NCBI RefSeq assembly: GCF_024206495.1 | Contig: NZ_JAMBPQ010000022.1 | Span: forward strand, 1 to 64,000 | Direction of reading: 5' to 3' | Length of the DNA: 64,000 nucleotides | Origin: Paraburkholderia sp. CNPSo 3272 | Lineage (GTDB): Bacteria; Pseudomonadota; Gammaproteobacteria; Burkholderiales; Burkholderiaceae | Shown: positions 9,128 through 17,879 of the stretch, piece after piece | Position numbering within the stretch: the stretch's first letter is position 1 | How the letters are laid out: each line of letters starts with the position of its first letter | Position numbers and translations under genes: made by a program | The notes under the pieces: model-generated | What the model was told of the DNA's origin: nothing | Database searches by the model: none | Seen by the model: the letters and a program-made list of their open reading frames with translations, nothing else

Positions 9128-9716
9128 AGTCTAGCCTCGCTTCTTGCAGATCGTCGTCTTTGCGCTCGATAACAATCACAAAACGAAGGCCCGCTCTATC
9201 TGCTACGTCGCATGGTTGCGATACTTCATATTTGCCTCCGCTCGCTTGGGGCAGATATTGATAACCGTATGCCGTGTATTTGCAGCCATTGGAGCGGGCA
9301 TTCAGCCCGCTGAGAAGTGCCAGCCCAGCCACAGCCGGAACACTGAAGGGTTGGATTGCGCAAGGCTCAAGAATCGTGTCCTGAGGCTTGTCGATGTACC
9401 GGCCGCGGTAAAAGTCATCATCGTCGATGTAAATCGCGGTGTGTTTTCGATCTATTGATCCGTCAACTCCGATGCCTTCAAGAAGCGAGTAGAAATCTCG
9501 GCGAAGGCGCTGATTTTCCGAAAGATCATGTGGACTGTATCCTTGCACCCTCAGTCGAGTCGCAAGGATTTTGTAGGCCGTTTGACGTTCGCCCAACACA
9601 TAGCGGTACGTCTGAATGTTGTGTATGACGGCCACAAAGCATGAAGCTATAGCCAGCGTTACCAGCGTAAGCCGGAACACTCTTTCAGACACAGATTCTT
9701 GCGTGTAGTTATTCAT
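9114..9716 (-). CDS. Unrecognised membrane-anchored periplasmic protein
   Basis: A 200-residue protein with one N-terminal membrane helix (residues ~15-32, LTLVTLAIASCFVAVI) and a soluble part expected on the periplasmic side. I do not recognise the family. The segment CAIQPFSVPAVAGLALLSGL followed by Cys and YGYQY resembles, to my eye, the extracytoplasmic tail found on some bacterial GT-C-like membrane proteins. Four Cys in the soluble part could form disulfides. It overlaps the large fusion gene downstream by 14 bases and follows the 686-residue membrane protein by 28 bases, so it is probably co-transcribed and works with the fusion protein. It could supply the periplasmic domain that the GT-C-like half lacks; this is inference. 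Confidence 0.65.
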   Translation of the reverse strand: MNNYTQESVSERVFRLTLVTLAIASCFVAVIHNIQTYRYVLGERQTAYKILATRLRVQGYSPHDLSENQRLRRDFYSLLEGIGVDGSIDRKHTAIYIDDDDFYRGRYIDKPQDTILEPCAIQPFSVPAVAGLALLSGLNARSNGCKYTAYGYQYLPQASGGKYEVSQPCDVADRAGLRFVIVIERKDDDLQEARLDCAKR

Positions 9717-9744
9717 CGTTTCCTACACTGAACAAGTTCATGAT

Positions 9745-11805
9745 TCAGTTGACTGCCGCCTGATAGACCGTCACCCGTCCACATCGCATGAGCGCCGCAC
9801 GACCCTTTGGGTCCGACGCTGGAAGCGCCGAATCCATTCGCATGTACCACCGTATCCCGCGCAACCGTAACATCTGCGTAGCAGCGTCCCACGTCGGCGC
9901 GTTGTCAATCGCTCTAATATCCGCAGCCCTCTGCATCGCAAGCTCCCGTGTCGCGCCACCCTTTGCCATCTGCAGAGCCGGGCGCCCGAGATATGCCGGT
10001 ATATCAGACAGACTAACAACAATCGTCGAGGGATCGACCAGCATGCTCGTCGCCAGCGGGCCGCCGATTGCAAAGACGTCCCTAGGTTCGGAGTGCTGTC
10101 GCATGAACATCGCCGCCCGAACGAGACATTCGTCGACAGGCACATCGTAAAACGCACTGCCCCACCGGAACGCTGGTCGCCCGAGGTCTACCGGTCGCGC
10201 AAGCGATACGCTCACAACGGCGGCGAAGAAAATAGCCCCGCCTCCCCAAGGTTTGAAAGTGTCCAGGCACTTTGTCGGAAATGGGATCAGATCGCGCGCT
10301 ATCAGCGCGATCGATCCAGCACCCACGATTGCATATAGCAAGACGAAGTGTCGTTGTTTGTATTCGGAAACGTCGCCGTTCGCAGCCTGTGGAGCGAATA
10401 CAACCAGGCAGGCGAAAACCCCGATTAACGTACCGAGCAGTAAGTATTGATAGTTCAAGCTCCCGCGGAACCACCCGATCGCCCCAGCCAGCGGAAACAA
10501 CAATGCAAATATGCCTAACGCCGCCACCAGGACGAGGCCGACTTCAATCATCGTTGCAATGCGCGAACCGAATTTCTGCCTTAACAGTTCGTCAAGCCCC
10601 GGATACGCCGTCGGTTCCATATCCTGGAATACGCTGTGAAGAAACCGAAGTAAGTCACCACGTTCTGACATCCAGATGTAATGGCCAAGCTGGTGGAAGA
10701 ATATGACATAAACCGCGCTGATGGCCGCTATGACAATTGCGATCACTATATACGATAGCTTATGCCGGAAAAATCGAATGAATACAATGACCAACGCGCT
10801 TGGCGCAGCAAGCAGGAACATATGTGCCCGGATCATCACGAGGGACGCGAGCAAGACTCCGGAGATCGCAAGTACACGTAAGTCCCCCTTCCCCGAAGTT
10901 GCCTTGAGAAGAAGCATCAATGCGACCCCGGCAACGCCGATGGCGTATCCAGACGCCGGGGACGTAAATATCAGCCAGTGAAAGCCGAAAAATCCATTTC
11001 TCAGCCAATAACTCGATGGATCCGGAATAAGCGCCAGAGCAACGGTCGAGGCAACCCCCAAAACGCACCCACTCAGTTCCGCACAAAATGCATAGATACC
11101 CGCCAGCGCGATGACAAGCCCTAATGGGAGAAATATAGCGGTCGCAACCCCTAGCCCTGGCAAGTTCGCCACCGGCACAAATGCCGCTGGCAGCATGAAA
11201 ACACCGTAGTGGTAAAAGCCGCGAGGCGCATCCACCATCATTGCGCTACCGCGCCCAGCCGCAAGCGGATCCCCAAATTCTGCAATCTGTGCGCCATGAA
11301 TGTAGTAGTCGATCCAGGCATGCAGGACTCCGTCCTCACCGAGTGCAGGTAACGCTGACATCATCGACTGGCACGACCAGTAAGCAACCAATGCAAACGT
11401 CGCCAGCGCTGCAACGTCCATCATCGAATACGATGCGCGAAATCCACGCGACCACACTAGCAAGCGAATCAGGCACACTCCGGCGGCTACAATGCCAAAG
11501 GCGTGGTCAGCGGTCAGCCCACCTCCCCATACCAACGGGAGCATTAGCAGGCTAAAGGCTGCAACACCGATGCAGACAGCCGAGGCGATAGGGGCTGTAA
11601 TGCGCGGGGCCTGAGCAAGAAATAGGACAAGCTCTCCCGCAGCCAACACCGCGTAGGCCCCAATGCACATTTTGACCACCGGCCAAGGCCCGATGGTGGC
11701 TCCGGCCCGCTTAAGTGATAGCGTTATGAAGATTGTCGCGCATACGCACAGCAGGCTGCTCACAGCGCAAGCTCGCAAAATAGTGTTTTCTGAAAAATTT
11801 CTCAC
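9745..11805 (-). CDS. Large polytopic membrane protein, GT-C/polymerase-like
   Basis: A 686-residue protein with roughly a dozen membrane helices, a long first periplasmic loop containing acidic and aromatic residues (DYYIHGAQIAEFGDP, then GFYHYGVFMLP) and a C-terminal soluble domain (from ~570: DVFAIGGPLATSML, RGIRWYM). This layout is that of GT-C fold lipid-linked-sugar transferases and some O-antigen polymerases, which act on the periplasmic side using polyprenyl-phosphate sugars. It lies 227 bp downstream of the aminotransferase gene in the same direction as the O-antigen operon, and a polyprenol-phosphate glycosyltransferase (13277-14233) nearby could make its donor. No family name can be given with certainty. 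Confidence 0.7.
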   Translation of the reverse strand: MRNFSENTILRACAVSSLLCVCATIFITLSLKRAGATIGPWPVVKMCIGAYAVLAAGELVLFLAQAPRITAPIASAVCIGVAAFSLLMLPLVWGGGLTADHAFGIVAAGVCLIRLLVWSRGFRASYSMMDVAALATFALVAYWSCQSMMSALPALGEDGVLHAWIDYYIHGAQIAEFGDPLAAGRGSAMMVDAPRGFYHYGVFMLPAAFVPVANLPGLGVATAIFLPLGLVIALAGIYAFCAELSGCVLGVASTVALALIPDPSSYWLRNGFFGFHWLIFTSPASGYAIGVAGVALMLLLKATSGKGDLRVLAISGVLLASLVMIRAHMFLLAAPSALVIVFIRFFRHKLSYIVIAIVIAAISAVYVIFFHQLGHYIWMSERGDLLRFLHSVFQDMEPTAYPGLDELLRQKFGSRIATMIEVGLVLVAALGIFALLFPLAGAIGWFRGSLNYQYLLLGTLIGVFACLVVFAPQAANGDVSEYKQRHFVLLYAIVGAGSIALIARDLIPFPTKCLDTFKPWGGGAIFFAAVVSVSLARPVDLGRPAFRWGSAFYDVPVDECLVRAAMFMRQHSEPRDVFAIGGPLATSMLVDPSTIVVSLSDIPAYLGRPALQMAKGGATRELAMQRAADIRAIDNAPTWDAATQMLRLRGIRWYMRMDSALPASDPKGRAALMRCGRVTVYQAAVN

Positions 11806-12032
11806 GTTTGCGAGCTAAAACACATACAAAGTAGAACAACAAAGCCTATCGGCCGAAAAATCAGCGGTTAGGCCGCGAACACAGGGAAACCGCACGCGCT
11901 TCCGAGATAGTCCGCAAGAAAGAGGTCGACGTCTAGCAGCCAAGGCACCGATAGGCCCCAAACAAAAAACCTTCCAGAATCCCGGTGCATTCGCCGCATC
12001 GGCGCCGCCGCACGAAAAGCGCATAGGGTGCG

Positions 12033-13199
12033 CTACGCAACCTTAAGAAGCACTTTCTTCAGGCGGTCAACCACATAGTCCTGTTTGTCATCGGCCAAGT
12101 CGAGCCAAAGCGGCAGTCGTACCAACCGACTTGCGATGTTCTCAGTCACGCCGAGGTTTTCATGCGAGCGTCCGGTCTCGCGGCCATACGGCGACATGTG
12201 AAGGGGTACGTAATGAAATACGGCATCTATGCCTTCCTCCTTCAGTGCGCTCAATACGCGTTGTCTGTCGACGCTCTCCGCGAGTAAAACGTAGTACAAG
12301 TGGCCGTTGTGGTCACAGTGCTCCGGCACGATAGGGCGTCGCAGCAGCCCCCGCACCTCCAGTTCTGCAAGCATCTCGTGGTATCTGTTCCACAATCTTA
12401 GGCGCCGCGATGTCAGGCCGTCCGCCTGCTCCAATTGAGCCCAAAGGAATGCGGCGGTCAGTTCGCTTGGCAAAAACGAGCTACCGACCATCCGCCAGGT
12501 GTACTTATCGACCTCTCCTCGAAAGAATCGACTCCGGTCAGTACCCTTTTCGCGAATAATTTCCGCGTTGATCATGTAATCCGAGGAATTGACTAGCAGT
12601 GCACCACCTTCCCCGCAAATAACGTTCTTCGTCTCATGAAAGCTGTATGCGCCGAGGTGACCAATCACTCCCAGCGGGCGCCCTTTGTACTTCGCCATGA
12701 TGGCCTGCGCCGCGTCTTCAACGACCCCCACTTGATATCGCTCCGCAATCGACATCAAGTCATCCATTTCACATCCGACACCGGCGTAGTGGACAGGTAC
12801 GATGGCCTTCGTACGCTTTGTGATGGCTCCCTCGACCTTCTTCTCGTCCAGATTCAACGTATCACTACGCACATCGACGAAAACCGGGACCGCGCCACGT
12901 AGAACAAACGCGTTGGCAGTGGACACGAATGTGTACGACGGCATGATCACTTCGTCGCCTGGCTTAATGTCGAGTAACAAGGCCGCCATTTCGAGTGCCG
13001 CAGTGCACGAGTGCGTGAGCAACGCCTTCTTAGTCGACGTAGTCTGCTCCAGCCACTTATGGCAAAGGCGCGTGTAGGTACCGTCGCCGGCCAGATGAGC
13101 TCCACCGTGCGCCTGAGCAATGTAATGCAGCTCGTTTCCCGTCATATAGGGCTTATTGAATGGGATTCTCTCCTGCTGCTGCAAATTCTCTGCTGCCAT
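12033..13199 (-). CDS. wecE: dTDP-4-amino-4,6-dideoxygalactose transaminase-like (WecE/RffA), PLP-dependent
   Basis: A DegT/DnrJ/EryC1-type sugar aminotransferase. WecE converts dTDP-4-keto-6-deoxyglucose, the RmlB product, into dTDP-4-amino-4,6-dideoxy-D-galactose with glutamate as amino donor. The 388-residue protein follows E. coli WecE closely in several blocks: CTAALEMAALLLDIKPGDEV, VDVR, VPVHYAG, and SFHETKN with the PLP-binding Lys, then REKGTDRSRFFRG and KYTWRM. The start at 13199 is chosen because GGAG lies seven bases upstream; the frame itself runs to 13241. Substrate would come from RmlA and RmlB in the same locus. No WecD/RffC homologue is seen; the NeuD/PglD-like acyltransferase at 15196-15873 may acylate the new amine. 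Whether the product is the galacto or gluco epimer cannot be told here. Confidence 0.85.
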   Translation of the reverse strand: MAAENLQQQERIPFNKPYMTGNELHYIAQAHGGAHLAGDGTYTRLCHKWLEQTTSTKKALLTHSCTAALEMAALLLDIKPGDEVIMPSYTFVSTANAFVLRGAVPVFVDVRSDTLNLDEKKVEGAITKRTKAIVPVHYAGVGCEMDDLMSIAERYQVGVVEDAAQAIMAKYKGRPLGVIGHLGAYSFHETKNVICGEGGALLVNSSDYMINAEIIREKGTDRSRFFRGEVDKYTWRMVGSSFLPSELTAAFLWAQLEQADGLTSRRLRLWNRYHEMLAELEVRGLLRRPIVPEHCDHNGHLYYVLLAESVDRQRVLSALKEEGIDAVFHYVPLHMSPYGRETGRSHENLGVTENIASRLVRLPLWLDLADDKQDYVVDRLKKVLLKVA

Positions 13200-13276
13200 C
13201 TTTAATCTCCGCGAAGCACTTATTAGACCTTCTCGACGCAATTCAATCTACCCGACACAAGCGCCCGGATGCCAAA

Positions 13277-14233
13277 TCAGCTCAGCTCGCAGCCGCATTC
13301 AACGTCGACCAGATACAGCGGACGCCCCTTGCTAGCCTCGAATATTTTTGAAACGTAGATACCAACCGCTCCAACGCTAGCCAGAACAAGCCCCGTCGAA
13401 AATAGTATCGCGACGGAGAGGCTCGTCCATCCCGGCAAAACAGCCGACACGAGATAGCGGTAAACGAGGAATCCACCCAATACGAAACTTAGCGCCGTAA
13501 AGATCAAGCCAAGACGTACGATCCACATCAAGAAAACACTGGTCTGAAAAAACAAACCGCCGACCGCATGCTTAATCAGCTTGCCAAGTCCGTACGAACT
13601 TCTGCCTTCGTATCGCTCCTCGTGAACGTACTCGATCGTCCCGCAGTTAAAGCCAAGCCACCGCAAGATAAATAAAAAATGCCTATCTCGCTCCGTGAAT
13701 TTCAAATATGCGTCGGCGACACGGCGACTCAAAATGCTAAATGTTCCATAGCTCCCATCCTGTGGCTCGCTCGTAAGCTTGCTCAGCAGACGAAAGTACA
13801 TTTTCGCGCCGAGGGTACGGAACCAGGAATGATTGCGCTCTACTCTACGCCCCAGGACCAAGTCGTATCCCTGCTTAACCGCGGCGTAAAGGTCAGGAAT
13901 GCGTTCGGGCGGATCTTGCAAATCGCAGTCCATCAGAACCACATAGTTTCCCCGCGACCTGGCAATACCAGCGGTAATCGCAATATGCTGCCCAAAGTTT
14001 CGGCTCAGTCGAACCCCACGGACCTCGGGAAACCGCATCGATAGCGCTTCGACCAGGGGCCACGAATTGTCAGGACTCCGATCATCCACAATCACGATCT
14101 CGAACGAGGGCCCGAGATCCGTTAGCACCCGTTTAAGACGGCTGCAAAGCTCCTCAAGACACCCGAGGCAGTTATACGAGGGGACCACCACGCTAATCTC
14201 GGGTCCCGCCGGTTGCGTAGATCCAGTCATCAT
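13277..14233 (-). CDS. Family 2 glycosyltransferase, polyprenol-phosphate type (GtrB/ArnC/DPM1-like)
   Basis: A 318-residue membrane-associated glycosyltransferase that should move a sugar from a nucleotide donor to polyprenyl phosphate on the cytoplasmic face. The GT-A fold starts with ISVVVPSYN (13-21), continues with IVIVDDRSPDNSW and the metal-binding MDCDLQDPPE, and has GSYGTFSILSRRV later. Two or three C-terminal helices (from ~230, including LGLIFTALSFVLGGFLVY) are typical of GtrB/ArnC-like enzymes. The lipid-linked sugar made would be used by a periplasmic GT-C enzyme, and the 686-residue protein is a candidate. It sits 45 bp after the beta-propeller gene. Which sugar is used is unknown. 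Confidence 0.85.
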   Translation of the reverse strand: MMTGSTQPAGPEISVVVPSYNCLGCLEELCSRLKRVLTDLGPSFEIVIVDDRSPDNSWPLVEALSMRFPEVRGVRLSRNFGQHIAITAGIARSRGNYVVLMDCDLQDPPERIPDLYAAVKQGYDLVLGRRVERNHSWFRTLGAKMYFRLLSKLTSEPQDGSYGTFSILSRRVADAYLKFTERDRHFLFILRWLGFNCGTIEYVHEERYEGRSSYGLGKLIKHAVGGLFFQTSVFLMWIVRLGLIFTALSFVLGGFLVYRYLVSAVLPGWTSLSVAILFSTGLVLASVGAVGIYVSKIFEASKGRPLYLVDVECGCELS

Positions 14234-14278
14234 CGAGTGCCCCCCGTCTCATCATGCTTATACAGTTCTCCCCGCACG

Positions 14279-15181
14279 TCAGACCTCCTGCACAGCAAGT
14301 CCAAACCCTGTATCACCATACCGGCTGCCGTTGTAGAGCATGTAGCGTCGACCATCGTGGTCGAAAACGCATGGATAGCACACGCTATCGGCATCCCACC
14401 CTGAATCCGAAGGCTCGATACCAGCCTCTTCGTCTCGTCGTGTCCAGGCCACGCCGTCGGATGACTCGGCATATCCAATCCGATAAGCCGCGCCCCGATA
14501 CGAGTACCACATCCGGTACAGGTCGTCGTCACGAACGACCGTCGGCTTCGACATGGCGTACTCGCTCGAATCCTTGAATCGCAAGGCGACCACCCCCTTG
14601 GGGTTCCAATGGACACCGTCACTCGACTCGGCGTACTTGAATAGGTGGTTCATCTCTTCCTGGCGCGTACCCCAGGACAAATTTGACCCGTACCACATCC
14701 GCCACCTGTCACCTTCGACCGCGACCCAAGGGTATGAAATCGAAAAAGGATCCGCGTGATTCCGGTCAAGGACAGGTGCCAGCGAAACACGCTCAAACGG
14801 TGCGCCGGGTCCCTCACTGACAGCGAGTCCGATGCTATTACGCCAGGGCACTGTTACACCCAGGTTCCAGCCAAGGTAATAGAGATAGCGTCGACCTTCG
14901 TGGTGGACCAGACATCCCATCGATGTGCCACTGTCATCGAAGGCGCCCAACTGGCCGGGACCGATCACCGGCTGTTCCGAGAGGTGAAGAATATCCTGCG
15001 GCTTACGCAGGTCAATATCGACGAAGCAGATGTGAGCGCGGCGATCCCCGTCCCGGGCGCTAAAATACACTCGAAAAACGTCATCGTGACGCCACTCGGC
15101 AACCGGATTCGCCGCATGAGTTAGCATCCAAGGGTATTCTCCGTTGGCACAGAATACCCTTCCAAGTTTATTCCATCGCAT
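14279..15181 (-). CDS. Five-bladed beta-propeller glycoside-hydrolase-like protein (GH43/GH130-like)
   Basis: A 300-residue protein with repeated blades of the five-bladed propeller fold. Recurrent pieces are FRVYFSARDGDRRAHICF, RYLYYLGWN, WRMWYGS, KYAESSDGVHW, YRMWYSYRG, GYAESSDGVAW and RYMLYNGS. This pattern is shared by GH43, GH32/68 and GH130 enzymes and by non-catalytic relatives found in polysaccharide loci. No signal peptide is seen, so it should be cytoplasmic, which fits a phosphorylase or sugar-binding role better than extracellular degradation. The start at 15181 has AGGA upstream; the frame extends to 15310 but that extra part is Arg/Cys-rich and unlikely to be coding. I cannot assign catalytic residues or substrate. 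Confidence 0.75.
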   Translation of the reverse strand: MRWNKLGRVFCANGEYPWMLTHAANPVAEWRHDDVFRVYFSARDGDRRAHICFVDIDLRKPQDILHLSEQPVIGPGQLGAFDDSGTSMGCLVHHEGRRYLYYLGWNLGVTVPWRNSIGLAVSEGPGAPFERVSLAPVLDRNHADPFSISYPWVAVEGDRWRMWYGSNLSWGTRQEEMNHLFKYAESSDGVHWNPKGVVALRFKDSSEYAMSKPTVVRDDDLYRMWYSYRGAAYRIGYAESSDGVAWTRRDEEAGIEPSDSGWDADSVCYPCVFDHDGRRYMLYNGSRYGDTGFGLAVQEV

Positions 15182-15195
15182 CGTGGCCTTTCCTC

Positions 15196-15873
15196 TCAAA
15201 TCCCACGTAGTCGCGTACTCGGGACACGCGAGCGCTCTGCAGCGGCAGCAGTATAGACTCCTTCCGCCTCGGCATCGCGGTCGATCAGCGAGCCTGCGCC
15301 TATTATGCATCGTTCGCCGATCGTGACATGGTCGCGAATCGTCGAGTTCACGCCAACAAAGGTACCTGCTCCAATTCTCACTCCGCCCGACACCACGACG
15401 TGCGAGCTAATAAAGCAGTGATTCTCGACTACCGAGTGATGTCCAATATGATTCCCGCTCCAAAGCGTTACGTCATCGCCGATTTTGCTGAATGGCTGGA
15501 TCGTGTTGTCTTCGAGAATAAAGCAATTGCTGCCGATTTGCAGGTCGGGAAAAACCGTCGCTCGGCTGCTCACATAACTTACGCATTGATAGCCTGCCGC
15601 ACGTACCGCGTCAAACTTGGCTGCCCGGACGGCGTTGACCTTCGCATAGCTAAGCGCAACGAACGCACTAACTTGATCTGGCGGAAAGCGCTGCGACAAC
15701 TCGTCGAAGGGTACGACAGGAAGCCCCAGCAACTCATTCTCACGAATAAAGTCCCGATCCACGACGAACGCGACGGGCGTGAAATCCGAGTCGTGCGTGA
15801 AGTAGAACCACGCCAGCTCAGCAATTTGCCCTGCACCGAATATTACAAGGGGTTTTGATGATTTCGCCATCAT
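15196..15873 (-). CDS. NeuD/PglD-like sugar acyltransferase (left-handed beta helix)
   Basis: A 225-residue protein with an N-terminal Rossmann-like part (LVIFGAGQIAELAW, residues 9-22) and a C-terminal hexapeptide-repeat helix (from ~105: IGSNCFILEDNTIQPFSKIGDD and so on). This two-part build is that of the PglD/NeuD/PerB family, which uses acetyl-CoA to acetylate amino or hydroxyl groups of sugars. The likely catalytic His sits in NHIGHHSVVE. It overlaps the methyltransferase stop by four bases and lies 14 bp from the propeller gene. In this locus it could N-acetylate the 4-amino-4,6-dideoxy sugar made by the WecE-like enzyme, or O-acetylate the glycan; the first is my preferred reading. 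Confidence 0.8.
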   Translation of the reverse strand: MMAKSSKPLVIFGAGQIAELAWFYFTHDSDFTPVAFVVDRDFIRENELLGLPVVPFDELSQRFPPDQVSAFVALSYAKVNAVRAAKFDAVRAAGYQCVSYVSSRATVFPDLQIGSNCFILEDNTIQPFSKIGDDVTLWSGNHIGHHSVVENHCFISSHVVVSGGVRIGAGTFVGVNSTIRDHVTIGERCIIGAGSLIDRDAEAEGVYTAAAAERSRVPSTRLRGI

Positions 15874-16493
15874 TTCCTCACGAGAATCGTAAACTCGTAC
15901 AGATCATAGTCGTGCAGCAAGGCGACGTTGCGAGCGAATCGCCGCTTGCATAGATCGAACAACTCACAAGGATCGGCGTAGTGCAGATCGCTGCGCATTC
16001 TCTCCGGGTCCGAATAGCCCGTGAGGCAGTTGAATGAGAAGCCTTTGGTCGTAAAGGCATCCATGCTTTCAAGTGTGTCGACGATGTACGCGGACCAGGA
16101 GGCCGCGTCGGCCCCCAATTTGACATTGAAGATACCGCTCGCAATGGCGAATTCGACTTCGCCTTCCGGCTTCGTGCCGACTATGAACTTCGCGTTGGGC
16201 TCTTGCGCATGGAGTCTGGCAGCCGCCTCGATCATTGCGGCCGAGATATCCAGACCGATGTAATTAACGCCCTTGGACCGCTGCGAGAGGAAATCAAGCA
16301 ATGCACCGTACCCGCAGCCGACGTCCGCAACCGAAAAATCGCCGCCTTCCGGAAGCAATTTGCATAGTTGTTCGAATCGCTTGACCTGGCCCTCTTGACC
16401 GTTCCAGTCCACGCCTTGAGGGCGCGCTCCGAATTGCGCCAGTTTGTCGGAGTAGTATCGCTCTACAGGGGATAAAAGATTGCTCATGGGCAA
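15870..16493 (-). CDS. SAM-dependent methyltransferase of the polysaccharide locus
   Basis: A 207-residue class I methyltransferase with the SAM-binding motif VADVGCGYGALLDFL at ~55-69 and the acidic follow-up YIGLDIS. A segment near ~116-135 (FAIASGIFNVKLG) and the NCLTGYSDPERM stretch fit a family often seen in O-antigen and capsule loci. The start at 16493 could also be the Met two codons later. It follows the WbqC-like gene by 7 bp and overlaps the acyltransferase gene by 4 bp, so the three are almost surely one transcript. Its substrate is presumably a sugar or a sugar intermediate of this locus. Confidence 0.8.
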   Translation of the reverse strand: MPMSNLLSPVERYYSDKLAQFGARPQGVDWNGQEGQVKRFEQLCKLLPEGGDFSVADVGCGYGALLDFLSQRSKGVNYIGLDISAAMIEAAARLHAQEPNAKFIVGTKPEGEVEFAIASGIFNVKLGADAASWSAYIVDTLESMDAFTTKGFSFNCLTGYSDPERMRSDLHYADPCELFDLCKRRFARNVALLHDYDLYEFTILVRK

Positions 16494-16500
16494 CTCATCC

Positions 16501-17265
16501 TTAATCGATTTTTGTGCGAAGCTTCCGCGAAGGAAATTTCATATACTTCGACGCATCGTCACCGCAATTAAATAACAAATCAATTACCGAAACACCGTGC
16601 TGAAATTCACCCCACAACTGGGGGTATTCGGAGTATCCCGTATAATCAAAGAATTGAAGTTCAATACCCGCGGCCTCGAAGAGTAGAGGATCGATATAGT
16701 CTCGGGCGGCGGGACCTGAGATATAAATCGTCGCACCTGCCTGTTCGCAAAGATGGACCAACCGCTCGGACTTGCCCTCACAATTCTCGTACTCCCAAGA
16801 CCATTTAAGCGTCGTCCTGATGCCGAGTTGCTGGCAAATTACCTCCGTCAGGGCGCGATTCAGCTCGGACAGGCTCGTATATTCTCTTTCCAGGTAATAT
16901 GGTTCAAGCAGCGTGGAGATTGGCTCGAAATATGGCGAGCGCTTGTAGTTTTGGCAAATCGTCTTCCAATGGTCCGATTGCCACCGGTTGCCATCAATTT
17001 CCGTCTCACGAATGGTCTGGTGGTACTTCCCCTTTACCTTGACCGGAACAGTGAGCCAGGCCGTGCCTTGTGGGTTCTTGATCAAGTTCCGGTTTCGCCA
17101 GTCTCTTCTTGTATACTGCATATCGTCGAAGAGGACGAACTCGTCTACGGATCCGATCAGGTCGAAGTATCCCTTCCACGGGATGTAGCACGATTGCACG
17201 ATCGCAACCTTCTTTGCCGGTCGCGATGACAGGTTTTCGATAGACTGGGCAACAATAGTTTGCAT
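16501..17265 (-). CDS. WbqC-family protein
   Basis: A 254-residue protein of the WbqC family, found in O-antigen and capsule loci and sometimes with aminotransferases. Its biochemical role is not well established. Typical pieces are VAIVQSCYIPWKGYFDLIG (19-37), FVLFDDMQYTRRDWRNRN, WLTVPV and SGPAARDYID (from ~184). There are no membrane helices. It lies 71 bp downstream of gmhB and just upstream of the methyltransferase. A role in amino-sugar formation or modification alongside the WecE-like enzyme is plausible from context but not shown by the sequence. Confidence 0.8.
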   Translation of the reverse strand: MQTIVAQSIENLSSRPAKKVAIVQSCYIPWKGYFDLIGSVDEFVLFDDMQYTRRDWRNRNLIKNPQGTAWLTVPVKVKGKYHQTIRETEIDGNRWQSDHWKTICQNYKRSPYFEPISTLLEPYYLEREYTSLSELNRALTEVICQQLGIRTTLKWSWEYENCEGKSERLVHLCEQAGATIYISGPAARDYIDPLLFEAAGIELQFFDYTGYSEYPQLWGEFQHGVSVIDLLFNCGDDASKYMKFPSRKLRTKID

Positions 17266-17336
17266 AAGGAATATCCGGAAATTCCTGGACGGCTAACTGG
17301 CAAAGCCCGTGTCAGACCACCCTGTTTTCTACCCGA

Positions 17337-17879
17337 TCAAAAGAGCATCTTCGCCAGTTCGTTCAGGCTCGCCACCGAACAAAAGCCACGTTCGTGCCCT
17401 TGACCGGTCCCAACCAGATACCGCGCCTGAATGCCAGCTTGCTCTGCCGCTACCATATCGGTCTCGGCGTCGCCGATCATAACCGACCGCTCCAAGTCTA
17501 TCCCGTGCTCTCTTGCGGCGCGCAAGAACATTCCTGGCGCCGGTTTCCTGCATTCGCAATGTCGCTTGTATTCGCCTAGCCCCGCCGTAGGATGATGGGG
17601 ACAATAATAGACCTGTGTGATCGGTGCGCCCTCAGCCACGAACCGCTCGAGCATCCACGCGGTGAACGCATCGAACGTTCGCTCGTCGTAATACCCCCGG
17701 GCAATTCCAGCTTGATTGGTCACGACAAACACGCCATAACCGGCTCGCCTCGCTTTGCGTACCAGCTCAAAAATGCCGGGCACAAATGTACAGTCTTCCG
17801 GCCGGTGAAGGTAACCAATATCGACATTGATTACGCCGTCGCGGTCAAGAAACAACGCGCGCTTCAATTCCGGCATCAT
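17337..17879 (-). CDS. gmhB: D-glycero-D-manno-heptose 1,7-bisphosphate 7-phosphatase (GmhB)
   Basis: A HAD-superfamily phosphatase of 180 residues. GmhB removes the 7-phosphate from D-glycero-D-manno-heptose 1,7-bisphosphate. The nucleophile motif LDRDGVIN has D12 and D14. The zinc-binding loop has C93, H95, C108 and C110, and the third HAD motif is IGDAETD (D137, D141). It overlaps hddC upstream by four bases (ATGA). Together with gmhA, hddA and hddC it makes GDP-D-glycero-D-manno-heptose, or, if the phosphate-form anomer differs, the precursor of lipid A core heptose. The four-gene set points to the GDP pathway. Confidence 0.92.
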   Translation of the reverse strand: MMPELKRALFLDRDGVINVDIGYLHRPEDCTFVPGIFELVRKARRAGYGVFVVTNQAGIARGYYDERTFDAFTAWMLERFVAEGAPITQVYYCPHHPTAGLGEYKRHCECRKPAPGMFLRAAREHGIDLERSVMIGDAETDMVAAEQAGIQARYLVGTGQGHERGFCSVASLNELAKMLF

